In this document: piece by piece, positions 8,213 through 15,917 of the stretch
How the letters are laid out: every line of letters begins with the position of its first letter
How positions within the stretch are numbered: position 1 is the first letter of the stretch
Source: Acidimicrobiia bacterium
Lineage (GTDB): Bacteria; Actinomycetota; Acidimicrobiia; Acidimicrobiales; Aldehydirespiratoraceae
Length of the DNA: 39,972 nucleotides
Assembly (NCBI GenBank): GCA_022820805.1
Contig: JAJEEV010000044.1
Span: forward strand, 1 to 39,972
Reading direction: 5' to 3'
Notes under the pieces: generated by a model
The model's database searches: none
Told to the model about the DNA's origin: nothing
The model's input: the letters and a program-made list of their open reading frames with translations, nothing else
Made by a program: the position numbers and the translations under genes

Positions 8213-10062
8213 GTTGCCGGAGCGGCTTTCGGACTGCCGCCGTCGTTGTGGTTGTCGTCCTCGACCTGGCCCTTGAGCCAGGCGTCCTGAGCCATCTCCT
8301 GCTGGTGCAGCTCGCGGGACCGGCGCACGCTCGGGATCAGCCCCTCGGGTCGGGCCAGCATCATCCAGATCAGCAGCGCGCCGTAAATCAGCAGCTTGAA
8401 CTCCGAGAACTCGGCCAGCAGGCCGGGCTGCTTAGGCCCTCCCAGCACGCCGATCAGCACCGCGGAGCCGGCGATCACGCCGACGATGTTGCCCATGCCC
8501 CCGAAGATCACCACCACCAGGATCACGATCGACACCAGGATCAGGAAGCTGTTGGGGAACACCGAGCCGACCTTGGCCGAGAAGATCGCGCCGCTGAACG
8601 AGCCCAGCACCGCCCCCACCACGAACGCCAGCAGCTTGACGTTGACGGTGTTGATGCCCATGGCCTCGGCCACCGTCTCGTCCTCGCGCACGGCCATCCA
8701 GGCCCGCCCGAGACGGGACCGCTCCAAGCGCCAGGAGACGTAGATGGCTATCGCGCAGAAGGCCAGCACGAGGTAGAAGACCCGGCGCGGATCGGTGCCG
8801 GCCACATCGGTCAGTCCGAAGATGCCTGCGCCGGGGATCTTGGTGATGCCTTGCGATCCGCCGAACCACCCCGACAGCCAGTCCGACAGGAAGATGAGCC
8901 TGATTATCTCGCCGAACCCCAACGTCACGATGGCCAGATAGTCGCCTCGCATCCGGATCACCGGCGCGCCGATGAACAGCCCCACCAGCCCGGTGATGAC
9001 CACCACCACGATGAGCGCCACCAGCCAGGGCAGCTCGGGGTTGATCCTCGGGGACGTGGCGGCGGTGAGCACCGCGGCCGAGTAGCTGCCCACCGCGAAG
9101 AAGGCGACATAGCCGAGGTCGAGGATGCCGGCCAGCCCGACCACGATGTTCAGCCCCAGAGCCAGCAGCACGAACAGGCCGACATTGGCCAGCAGCTCGT
9201 TCGTCAGCTTGCCGGCGAACAGCGGCAGGATCACCAGCACCGCAGCAGTGGCCAGGATCAGCAGGCCGTTGGTGCGGGTGCGGCTGGCGCCCTCCAGCTC
9301 CGCGATATGGGCCCTGGCCTGCTGGAGGCGGCCCCGCCCGAGGGCGGCCAGGATCCCGGAGGCGGCCGCGAGGCCCAGCCCGCTGGTCCAGTTGACGCCG
9401 CCCCGTCGAGCGTAGAGCCGGTCGGTGAGCGCCTCCAGGCGCATGCCCTCGGCCAGGTCCACGACCAGCGGCTCCAGCACTGCGGCGCCCCCCACCGCGA
9501 GGGCCATGGTCACCACCGCGCGCCGTGTCCTCGGCCCGAGCAGCCGCAGGGCCCCGCCCGCTGCGCCGCACGCGGTTCCGATCACCAGCCAGACCACCAC
9601 CGCGAACCAGGTCTCGTTGCCGAAGGCGAGCAGCTCGGCCAGCATCGGGCTCCAGTTGACCAGCGGCTCCCGCAGGTCGAAGTTGGCCAGCAGCACGGCC
9701 AGCAGCGACAGCCCGCCGCCGGCGAGGGCCCCGCAGGCTGCGCCGCCGGCCACCTCATGGGCTCCGGCGGCGTGGACCGGCACGCCCTCCCGTTTGATCT
9801 GGTGACCGACCCGGTGGCCGGCCGCGAACGGCACTATCAGCAGTGTCAGGTAACCGAGGCTCAGCACCGGCTTGACGATGACCCGCTCATCGAGGCGGAC
9901 CGGCATGTTGGACAGTGCGATGAAGATCTGCGCGACGGCGCCGACCGCGCCCATGCGCACCAGTCGCCGCCAGTCCTGATCCAGAGCGCCCCGGGTCGGC
10001 GCCGGCGCAGGCTCGGCCGGTACTCCCGACGTCGGGGTCGCCGGAGGAACGGTGGCGGTCAC
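8209..10062 (-). CDS. livM: Liv-type ABC transporter permease LivM with long N-terminal membrane extension
   Basis: An inner-membrane permease, 617 residues, about twice the size of a minimal LivM. Residues from about 262 form the standard BPD_transp_2 core (LFVLLALGLNIVVGLAGILDLGYVAFFAVGSY, with GGSQGITKIP and the EAA-like GRAWMAVREDE). Residues 1-260 are extra: a Pro/Ala-rich tail and several hydrophobic segments (around 35-50, 70-82, 110-130, 150-170, 185-200) that look membrane-spanning and end in a short helical linker. The start is GTG 10062, overlapping the livH stop by 4 bases. The extension may dock a partner or stabilise the permease; function unknown. Confidence 0.93.
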   Translation of the reverse strand: MTATVPPATPTSGVPAEPAPAPTRGALDQDWRRLVRMGAVGAVAQIFIALSNMPVRLDERVIVKPVLSLGYLTLLIVPFAAGHRVGHQIKREGVPVHAAGAHEVAGGAACGALAGGGLSLLAVLLANFDLREPLVNWSPMLAELLAFGNETWFAVVVWLVIGTACGAAGGALRLLGPRTRRAVVTMALAVGGAAVLEPLVVDLAEGMRLEALTDRLYARRGGVNWTSGLGLAAASGILAALGRGRLQQARAHIAELEGASRTRTNGLLILATAAVLVILPLFAGKLTNELLANVGLFVLLALGLNIVVGLAGILDLGYVAFFAVGSYSAAVLTAATSPRINPELPWLVALIVVVVITGLVGLFIGAPVIRMRGDYLAIVTLGFGEIIRLIFLSDWLSGWFGGSQGITKIPGAGIFGLTDVAGTDPRRVFYLVLAFCAIAIYVSWRLERSRLGRAWMAVREDETVAEAMGINTVNVKLLAFVVGAVLGSFSGAIFSAKVGSVFPNSFLILVSIVILVVVIFGGMGNIVGVIAGSAVLIGVLGGPKQPGLLAEFSEFKLLIYGALLIWMMLARPEGLIPSVRRSRELHQQEMAQDAWLKGQVEDDNHNDGGSPKAAPAT

Positions 10063-11180
10063 GTGCGGTCCTCAGCCGGCAGGCGCTCGCCGAAGATGCC
10101 TGCGGGCCGCAACAGCAGCACGCCGATCAGCACCGCGAACGCGACCGCGTCGCGCAGCTGCGACACGCCGCTGACTCCCAGCGGCTCCAGGATCAGCAGC
10201 GGCCCCACCGACTCGGCGACGCCGATCGATAGCCCCCCGGCCATGGCCCCGCCGAGGTGGCCGATGCCGCCCACCACCGCGGCGCTGAACGCCTTGATGC
10301 CGGGCAGGAAGCCGGTGCTGTGGATCACGCTGCGGAACAGGATCCCCCACAGGATCCCGGCCAGGCCCGCCATTGCTCCGCCCACCGCGAACACCTTCAC
10401 GATGGTGCGGTTCACGTTGATGCCCATCAGCGCGGCGATCTCCGCGTCCTCGGCCACCGCTCGCATCGCCTTGCCGCCCTTGGTGTGCTCCACCAGGTAC
10501 CACAGGACCCCCATCGACACCGCGGCCACGACCACCACCAGGATCCTCGACCCCTCGATCTGCAGGAAGGTGTGCTTGTCCTTCACCCAGTCGGGCACGT
10601 CGGGGTAGGCCTTGGCCGCCGGGCCCAGCAGCACGATCGACGCGTTCTGGATGAAGAACGACACCCCGATCGACGTGATCAGCGGAATCAGGCGGGGCGA
10701 GCCCCGCAGCGGCCGGTAGGCGACCCGCTCCATGATCACCGCCACCAGGGTGCAGACGATCATCGAGACGATCACGATGAAGACCAGCGAGCCGATGAAG
10801 TTGCTCTCCCACAACCCGGCGTCGGCCAGCTTGTTGGAGGTGATCATCCCGGTCATGGCGCCCACCATGAACACCTCGCCGTGGGCGAAGTTGATGAACC
10901 CCAGCACGCCGTAGACCATCGAGTAGCCCAGCGCGATCAGCCCGTACATGGAGCCCTGGGCCACGCCGGAGATGATCAGCCCCCGGAACTGGGCGCCGGT
11001 GAGGCCGGTGGCGTCGGGATTGGCCCAGCGTGCGAAGGGATTGTCGGTGTCGATCTCCTGGGCGATGAAGGCGAGGATCCCGACGGCGACCACGGTCAGG
11101 ATCGCCACTCTCAGGAAGGTCAGGAACCAGTCGACGCCGGTGCGGGGCGCCCCGCCCCTGGCACGACGTCGTCGGATCAT
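10059..11180 (-). CDS. livH: Liv-type ABC transporter permease LivH
   Basis: The second permease of the importer, 373 residues. An N-terminal cytoplasmic basic stretch (IRRRRARGG) and one TM helix precede the BPD_transp_2 domain, with SMYGLIALGYSMVYGVLGFINFAHGE, AVAEDAEIAALMGIN (EAA loop) and AVVGGIGHLGGAMAGG, all diagnostic of LivH. A longer open frame continues upstream to 11621, but that part overlaps the TPP enzyme in another frame and has no permease character, so ATG 11180 is the start. It lies 16 bases after the TPP-enzyme stop, which links transporter and catabolic genes. Confidence 0.93.
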   Translation of the reverse strand: MIRRRRARGGAPRTGVDWFLTFLRVAILTVVAVGILAFIAQEIDTDNPFARWANPDATGLTGAQFRGLIISGVAQGSMYGLIALGYSMVYGVLGFINFAHGEVFMVGAMTGMITSNKLADAGLWESNFIGSLVFIVIVSMIVCTLVAVIMERVAYRPLRGSPRLIPLITSIGVSFFIQNASIVLLGPAAKAYPDVPDWVKDKHTFLQIEGSRILVVVVAAVSMGVLWYLVEHTKGGKAMRAVAEDAEIAALMGINVNRTIVKVFAVGGAMAGLAGILWGILFRSVIHSTGFLPGIKAFSAAVVGGIGHLGGAMAGGLSIGVAESVGPLLILEPLGVSGVSQLRDAVAFAVLIGVLLLRPAGIFGERLPAEDRT

Positions 11181-11196
11181 CGAGGTGATTCTAATG

Positions 11197-12798
11197 TCAG
11201 CGGCGGACCCGCAGGAATGGCCAGGGGTCTGGCTCGTCGGCGATGTCCACCACGACCATCGACGGCCCCGGGTGGGCCAGGGACCTCTCCAGCACCCCGG
11301 GCAGCGTCCCGGGACTGGCCGCCCGCTCGGTCCTGACGCCGAAGCTCTCGCCGAACGCGACCCATTCGGGGTTGCGCAGGCTCGAGGCGATGGTCCGGTC
11401 GGGCCCGAACCGCTGGCGCTGCAGGCGCGCGACGTTGCCGTAGGCGCCGTTGTCGAACAGCAGCACGGTGGTGTTGATGTCGTGCTGCACCGCGGTGGCC
11501 AACTCGGTGGCGGTGAACAGCATCCCGCCGTCGCCCACGATGGTGAGTTGGGGCCGCTCCGGCGCCGCGACCGCGGCGCCGATGCCGTGGGCGACGCCCG
11601 CCCCGAGCGTTCCCGCCCCACCGGTGGCGAGGTAGCTCCGGGGCCGCCGGTGCTCGTATGCGATGTGGGCCACGAAGGCGATCTGGGTCACGTCCTCGAC
11701 GATGATCCCGTCGTCGGGCATCACCGACCGGATGGCTCGCAGGTAGCTGAGCTGAGGCTCCAGATGAGCGATCCGTTCGAAGTGCCGGGCCCGCAGCTCG
11801 GCCAACTCCCCGGTACGGTCCTCGCGGCTGCGGTTGTGCCGGCCGAGGGCGTCGACCAGCATCCGGCACGCTTCGGCGGCGTCGCCACCGATGCCGAGGG
11901 TGCCGGTGCGGTAGCGGTCGAGCTCGGCCGGGTCGATGTTGATCTGCACGATCTGCTGTGACTCGCGCACTCCCCACTCGACGTTGGGAAACTCCATGCG
12001 GGTGCCGATGCCCACCACAACGTCGGCGTCGGGCCACAGGTCGCGGCCCATCGTCAGGTAGGCGTGCAGGCGGTGGCGCGAGTCCAGGACGCCCAGGCCC
12101 ATGTAGCGGGCGAACACCGGCGCCTCGAGCACCTCGGCCAGCTCCCTCACCGGCTCGGACGCGTCCTGGGCGCCCCCGCCCACCATGATCAGAGGACGCC
12201 GGGCCCGGCCCAGCACCCGGGCGGCCTCCTCGATCTGGCCGGCGTCGATGGGCGGCGTCGCCGCCCGGGGCTCGTCGAGGACGCCGTCGGCAGGCTGGCT
12301 CCATACGTCGACGGGAACCTCGACGGCGACCGGCCGCGGGATGCCCGACACCAGCTCGTCGGTCGCCCGCTGCCACACCGCCACCGCGTCGACGCCTCGG
12401 CCGATGTAGTCGGTGTGCTTGGTCAGCTGACGCAGCGCGGCTGCCGGATCGGGCAGGTCGTGCAGGATTCCTGTGCCTCGACCCCGCCACACCGACGGCA
12501 CGGCCCCGACCAGGGCCAGCACGCGGGCGTTGCCCCAGTAGGCACTGGTGAGGCCGGCGGCCGCGTTGAGCATTCCCGGGCCGGGCACCACGCACAGCGC
12601 GGCCGGACCACCGGTGACCTGGGCCGCGCCCAGAGCCATGTAGGCGGCGCCCTGCTCGTGGCGGGTCGCGATGGGCCTGATGTCGCGGGCGTCGACCAGC
12701 GCGTCGAAGAAGTCGTCGTTCTGCACGCCCGGGAGGCAGAACAGCCTGTCGATGCCCAGCGACCGGAGTGCCTCTACCGCCAGCCGGGCGACTGTCAT
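11197..12798 (-). CDS. Thiamine-diphosphate-dependent enzyme (acetolactate synthase/decarboxylase-like)
   Basis: A cytosolic TPP enzyme of 533 residues with the three-domain layout of the acetolactate synthase/benzoylformate decarboxylase family. The N-terminal PYR domain has the activating Glu48 in RHEQGAAYMA. The central domain is near 190-330. The C-terminal PP domain has GDGGMLFTATELATAV followed by DNGAYGN, the GDG-x(~27)-N metal/TPP motif. ATG 12798 matches the usual start MTVARLAVEALRSLG; the open frame continues upstream only through the repeat at 12848-12940. No regulatory-subunit gene follows, and the LigAB and Liv genes around it argue for a catabolic 2-oxoacid decarboxylase or carboligase, not valine synthesis. 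Substrate unknown. Confidence 0.9.
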   Translation of the reverse strand: MTVARLAVEALRSLGIDRLFCLPGVQNDDFFDALVDARDIRPIATRHEQGAAYMALGAAQVTGGPAALCVVPGPGMLNAAAGLTSAYWGNARVLALVGAVPSVWRGRGTGILHDLPDPAAALRQLTKHTDYIGRGVDAVAVWQRATDELVSGIPRPVAVEVPVDVWSQPADGVLDEPRAATPPIDAGQIEEAARVLGRARRPLIMVGGGAQDASEPVRELAEVLEAPVFARYMGLGVLDSRHRLHAYLTMGRDLWPDADVVVGIGTRMEFPNVEWGVRESQQIVQINIDPAELDRYRTGTLGIGGDAAEACRMLVDALGRHNRSREDRTGELAELRARHFERIAHLEPQLSYLRAIRSVMPDDGIIVEDVTQIAFVAHIAYEHRRPRSYLATGGAGTLGAGVAHGIGAAVAAPERPQLTIVGDGGMLFTATELATAVQHDINTTVLLFDNGAYGNVARLQRQRFGPDRTIASSLRNPEWVAFGESFGVRTERAASPGTLPGVLERSLAHPGPSMVVVDIADEPDPWPFLRVRR

Positions 12799-12847
12799 GT
12801 CCCCGGGCGGGCTGCTCTCGGCGGATGCAGTCGCGGCGTGGCGATGC

Positions 12848-12940
12848 CATTCCCGATCTTGTTCGCTGCGCTCACGGGCCGCTCGGGCCACGGCCTCGCT
12901 CCTCTCTCGGTGTTGGCGCTCGCCTATCTGCTCGGCCTCT
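12848..12940 (+). repeat. Dispersed repeat, copy 1 (93 bases, partner at 30307-30399)
   Basis: Bases 12848-12899 match the reverse complement of 30348-30399 with one mismatch in 52, and 12917-12940 match the reverse complement of 30307-30330 with one mismatch in 24. The 17 bases between the blocks (12900-12916) show no similarity to the partner although the spacing is identical. The right block overlaps the 3' end of the FAH-family gene. Its outer inverted end is not recognisable beyond a GCGGAT at about 12821. Confidence 0.85.
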
Positions 12941-13775
12941 GGCCGACGACGCAGGTGTTGACCATCTCACCCAGACCCTCGATGGCGGTGCGCACTACCG
13001 CGCCCGGTGAGAGCCACTCCTGGGGATCGCGGGCAATCCCCACGCCGCCGGGCGTGCCGGTGGCGATGATGTCGCCCGGGTCGAGCGTCAGGACCGTGCT
13101 CAGGTCGGCGACGAGCTCGGCCGGCCCGAAGACCAGCTGGTCGGTGTTGGACGACTGCTTGGTGACGCCGTCGACGGTGCAGCTCACGTTGAGACCCGAG
13201 CCGTCGCCGATCTCATCGACGGTCACGAGCGCGGGGCCGACCGGTGTGGACTGCTCGAAGGTCTTGCCGGCCAGGAACTGGACGGTGCGCATCTGCCAGT
13301 CCCGGACCGACACGTCGTTGAGCACCGTGAACCCGGCGATGGCGGCGGCGGCCTCGGACGCATCGGCGTTGCGGACCTCGCGCCCGATGACCACCGCCAG
13401 CTCGACCTCCCAGTCCGCCATGGTGGACACCTCCGGCGGCGGCAGCCGGATCGGGTCGTAGGGGCCGGTGAGCGCCCGCCGGTACTTGGCGAAGTAGATG
13501 GGGGCGGTCGGGAGCGGGGTGTTGGTCTCGGCGGCGTGGTCGCGGTAGTTGGTGCCGACGCAGACGATCTTGTCCGGCGCGGGCACCACCGGAGCCAGAT
13601 CGGCGCCCTCCAGGGCCACCGAGCCGCCCGCGTCGGCGACGGGCACGGAGCCCGAGGTGACCGGTCCGGCCTCCAGGACGGCCCGGACGTCGGGCGCGTC
13701 GAGCAGGACTATGTCCTCGCCGGCCACCCGGCCGGCCCGGGTGGATCCGTCGATCCGGACGGTCACGAGTCGCAT
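12924..13775 (-). CDS. Fumarylacetoacetate hydrolase (FAH) family protein
   Basis: A 283-residue C-C hydrolase, decarboxylase or isomerase of the FAH family, which includes acylpyruvases and the HpcE/HpaG enzymes of meta-cleavage pathways. The N-terminal strand pattern MRLVTVRIDG-x-RAG is followed by the core DKIVCVGTNYRDHAAE, PIYFAKYRRAL, the metal-binding ADWEVELAVVIGRE (acidic ligands E and E/D), GFTVLNDVSVRDWQ and the terminal DIIATGTPGGVG. The Shine-Dalgarno sequence GGGAGGA precedes ATG 13775, 33 bases after the LigB stop. The last residues and the TAG stop lie inside the dispersed repeat. It likely hydrolyses or isomerises a ring-cleavage product. Confidence 0.9.
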   Translation of the reverse strand: MRLVTVRIDGSTRAGRVAGEDIVLLDAPDVRAVLEAGPVTSGSVPVADAGGSVALEGADLAPVVPAPDKIVCVGTNYRDHAAETNTPLPTAPIYFAKYRRALTGPYDPIRLPPPEVSTMADWEVELAVVIGREVRNADASEAAAAIAGFTVLNDVSVRDWQMRTVQFLAGKTFEQSTPVGPALVTVDEIGDGSGLNVSCTVDGVTKQSSNTDQLVFGPAELVADLSTVLTLDPGDIIATGTPGGVGIARDPQEWLSPGAVVRTAIEGLGEMVNTCVVGQRPSR

Positions 13776-13808
13776 GGGTTCCTCCCGTCGGGTGGGGGAT
13801 TGGGGGGT

Positions 13809-14627
13809 CTAGGTGACTTCGATGTCGGCGATGGTGCAGCCGACCGCGAATATCGGGATGGGAGCGTAGAAGTGCACGGTCCCGCGCCCCGCACCGGCCG
13901 CGGCGGCGGCGATGTAGGTGCGGATCTCGAAGCCGCCCTGGCCGGCGTCGAGGTAGGTGTCGGTGTCGCTGTAGGCACAGAGCCGGTGGCGGTCGCCGGC
14001 GCACCACCGGTCCAGGAAGTCGCGGTCCCAGGCCTCGTTGATGCGGCCCGAGTCGGGGGTGGCCGGCCAGTGGGAGATGCCGCCCGTTCCGATCACCGCG
14101 ATGCGCTCGGGAACGCTGTCGGCGGCCCGTCGCAGGGCCTCGCCGAAGGTCCATGCCCTCGGCAGCGGGGTGAGCGGCGGTCCCTGGCAGTTGATGTTGG
14201 CCGGGATGAGGGGCACGTCGAACCGGGGCGTCAGGAAGTGCAGGGGCACCGCGATGCCGTGGTCGAGGCGCCACTCCTCGGCGTAGGCCACATCGCAGGA
14301 GTGCATCACCGTCTCGATGAGGCGTCGGGACAGATCCGGGTCGCCGGGGGCGCGGAACTTGTCGATTCGCAGCCATCCTGGATCCTCGATGGGGCCCTCG
14401 TAGTAGTCGGCCATGCCCATGGCGTAGGCGGGCATGTTGTTCATGAAGAAGTTGGCGAAGTGCTCCGCGGCGATCATCACCAGGGCGTCGGGCCTCGCCG
14501 CCTCCAGCCGCAGCCGCATCGCGTCGAAGGCGGCGTAGAACCCGTCTCGCACCTCGGGGTCGGCCAGCTCGGCGCGGCCGGTAATGCCGGGGGCGTGGCT
14601 GCACACCCCCGCATAAACCAATGGCAT
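13809..14627 (-). CDS. Class III extradiol ring-cleavage dioxygenase, LigB-like catalytic subunit
   Basis: A non-haem Fe(II) enzyme that opens catechol-type rings next to the diol. 272 residues. His11 in CSHAPG and His56 in AAEHFANFF match the two iron-binding His of LigB, and His186 in GTGGISHWP matches the catalytic His; DHGIAVPLHFL (His123, His130) is also typical. The C-terminal acidic iron ligand cannot be fixed without an alignment. ATG 14627 shares one base with the stop of the LigA-like gene, so the pair is translationally coupled. The substrate could be protocatechuate-, gallate- or hydroxylated pyridine-like; sequence alone does not decide. Confidence 0.88.
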   Translation of the reverse strand: MPLVYAGVCSHAPGITGRAELADPEVRDGFYAAFDAMRLRLEAARPDALVMIAAEHFANFFMNNMPAYAMGMADYYEGPIEDPGWLRIDKFRAPGDPDLSRRLIETVMHSCDVAYAEEWRLDHGIAVPLHFLTPRFDVPLIPANINCQGPPLTPLPRAWTFGEALRRAADSVPERIAVIGTGGISHWPATPDSGRINEAWDRDFLDRWCAGDRHRLCAYSDTDTYLDAGQGGFEIRTYIAAAAAGAGRGTVHFYAPIPIFAVGCTIADIEVT

Positions 14628-15019
14628 CAGCTCGACCCTCCGGACCGGCCGCCACCGTCGCCGCCCGCGCCGGCCATGCGCTCAGCCTCTAGGCGGCGGT
14701 TGTGGGCCTCCACGCCCTCGTATCCGGCCAGCGCGTACACGCCGGCCCGCACCGGCCCATGGCGCTCGACCCCGTCGCGCATGCGCTGGAGGTAGTCGGA
14801 CCATTCGATCCCGCAGAACGCCGCGTAGTGCATGAGGATCTGGCCGTTGACTCCAAGGTGGTACAGCAGTCCTATGTCGGGCCCGAGGAGGGCGTCCCGC
14901 TCCTGGTCGTCGAGGTCGTAGCCGGCGATCGCCTGGCGGGGGTCGGCGCGGAAGGCCTGCTGGACTCGCTCGTCGCGGTTGAGCTCGTACAGGAACTTCT
15001 GCACGTTGTACAGGCTCAT
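14627..15019 (-). CDS. Extradiol dioxygenase small subunit, LigA-like
   Basis: A small helical subunit of 130 residues that covers the active site in LigAB-type dioxygenases. It reads YNVQKFLYELNRDERVQQAF with DPRQAIAGYDLDDQERDALL, then DIGLLYHLGVNGQILMHYA, the LigA-family core; a Gly/Ser-rich tail of ~15 residues ends the protein. ATG 15019 is the first gene of the 15019-to-3060 minus-strand run. A TAGTCT box lies 9 bases upstream. The thioesterase on the other strand starts 83 bases away, so the two genes are divergent. Confidence 0.88.
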   Translation of the reverse strand: MSLYNVQKFLYELNRDERVQQAFRADPRQAIAGYDLDDQERDALLGPDIGLLYHLGVNGQILMHYAAFCGIEWSDYLQRMRDGVERHGPVRAGVYALAGYEGVEAHNRRLEAERMAGAGGDGGGRSGGSS

Positions 15020-15028
15020 CGAAGCGCC

Positions 15029-15034
15029 AGACTA
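15029..15034 (-). promoter_or_regulatory. Putative -10 box (TAGTCT) of the ligA-like operon
   Basis: TAGTCT on the minus strand, 9 bases before ATG 15019, fits the TANNNT pattern repeated at other operon heads in this window. No clear -35 element is visible. Confidence 0.35.
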
Positions 15035-15101
15035 CCAGCGTGCTCTGCGCTGTCTTGAGGGTTCCGGGGGTGGGCATGCTGCGTCGACCGGCGACCCCGG
15101 C

Positions 15102-15893
15102 ATGAGCAGATTCGACGCCGAGACGGCGGTGTCACCCCTCGGCGAGGGAGTGTGGGCCACCCGCCTGTCGGCCGGCTGGAACATCGGGGGCAACAGCAAC
15201 GGCGGCTACGCGCTCACCTCGGTGCTGAGGGCCATGCGATCGCTGGTGCCGCAGGCCGACCCCATCTCGGTCACCACCCATTTCCTGCGCCCGGGCCAGG
15301 GCGACACCGACGCCGAGGTGCGGGCGTCGGTGGTGCGTTCGGGTCGCACCGTGAGCACGTTGAGCGGTTCGCTGTGGCAGGAGGGCAAGCAGCGGCTCGA
15401 GGTGCTGGCCGCCTTCTCGGACCTGGCCACCGACGGTGGAGGCGGACCCGCCATAGCGCAGGCGCCGCCGGCGATCCCGCCGCCCGAGGAGTGCGTCCAC
15501 CGGGACACTCTCGAGCAGGGGGTGGACCTGCCGATCCTGTCCCGGGTGGACGTGCATGTGCATCCCGACCACGCCCCCGCCGCCGCCAGCGACCAGGCCC
15601 TGGTCGACGGCTGGATCCGCTTCAACGACGGAACGGATCCGTCGACGCTGGCGCTGCCGTTCTTCGCGGACGCCCTGCCCCCGTCGCTGTACCCGCTGCT
15701 CGGCTACATCGGGTGGGTGCCGACAATCGAGCTGACGGTTCACGCCCGCCGGATCCCCGAGCCGGGCTGGCTGCAGGTCCGCCAGGAGAGCCACGACCTC
15801 CACGACGGCCGGATGATCGAGTCCGGCTCGCTGTGGGACTCCACCGGAGCGCTGGTGGCCGCCTCCCGCCAGATCGGGCTGCTGCTCACCTGA
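15102..15893 (+). CDS. Acyl-CoA thioesterase family protein (double hot-dog, TesB-like)
   Basis: A 263-residue protein with two hot-dog halves. The N-terminal half has GWNIGGNSNGGYALTSVLRAM with the Asn/Gly-rich substrate loop, then HFLRPGQGDTDAEVRASVVRSGRTVSTLSGSL; the C-terminal half has IELTVHARRIPEPGWLQV and ESGSLWDSTGALVAASRQ. This is the common actinobacterial TesB-like thioesterase family that hydrolyses acyl-CoAs in the cytoplasm. ATG 15102 gives the typical start SRFDAETAV; the open frame extends upstream without family similarity. No Shine-Dalgarno sequence or -10 box stands out. Divergent from the LigA-like gene. Confidence 0.85.
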   Translation: MSRFDAETAVSPLGEGVWATRLSAGWNIGGNSNGGYALTSVLRAMRSLVPQADPISVTTHFLRPGQGDTDAEVRASVVRSGRTVSTLSGSLWQEGKQRLEVLAAFSDLATDGGGGPAIAQAPPAIPPPEECVHRDTLEQGVDLPILSRVDVHVHPDHAPAAASDQALVDGWIRFNDGTDPSTLALPFFADALPPSLYPLLGYIGWVPTIELTVHARRIPEPGWLQVRQESHDLHDGRMIESGSLWDSTGALVAASRQIGLLLT

Positions 15894-15917
15894 CGGGCGG
15901 TCGACTGGCAGCCATAC

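Noticed and set aside
8248..10608. A 786-codon plus-strand frame across livM and livH
   Set aside because: Low-complexity His/Gln/Asp-rich shadow of membrane-protein codons on the other strand.
11181..11621. An N-terminal extension of LivH
   Set aside because: It lies inside the TPP gene in another frame and lacks permease features.
12799..12891. A 31-residue N-terminal extension of the TPP enzyme
   Set aside because: Most of it is encoded by the dispersed repeat; homologous TPP enzymes begin at the MTVARLAVEAL segment.
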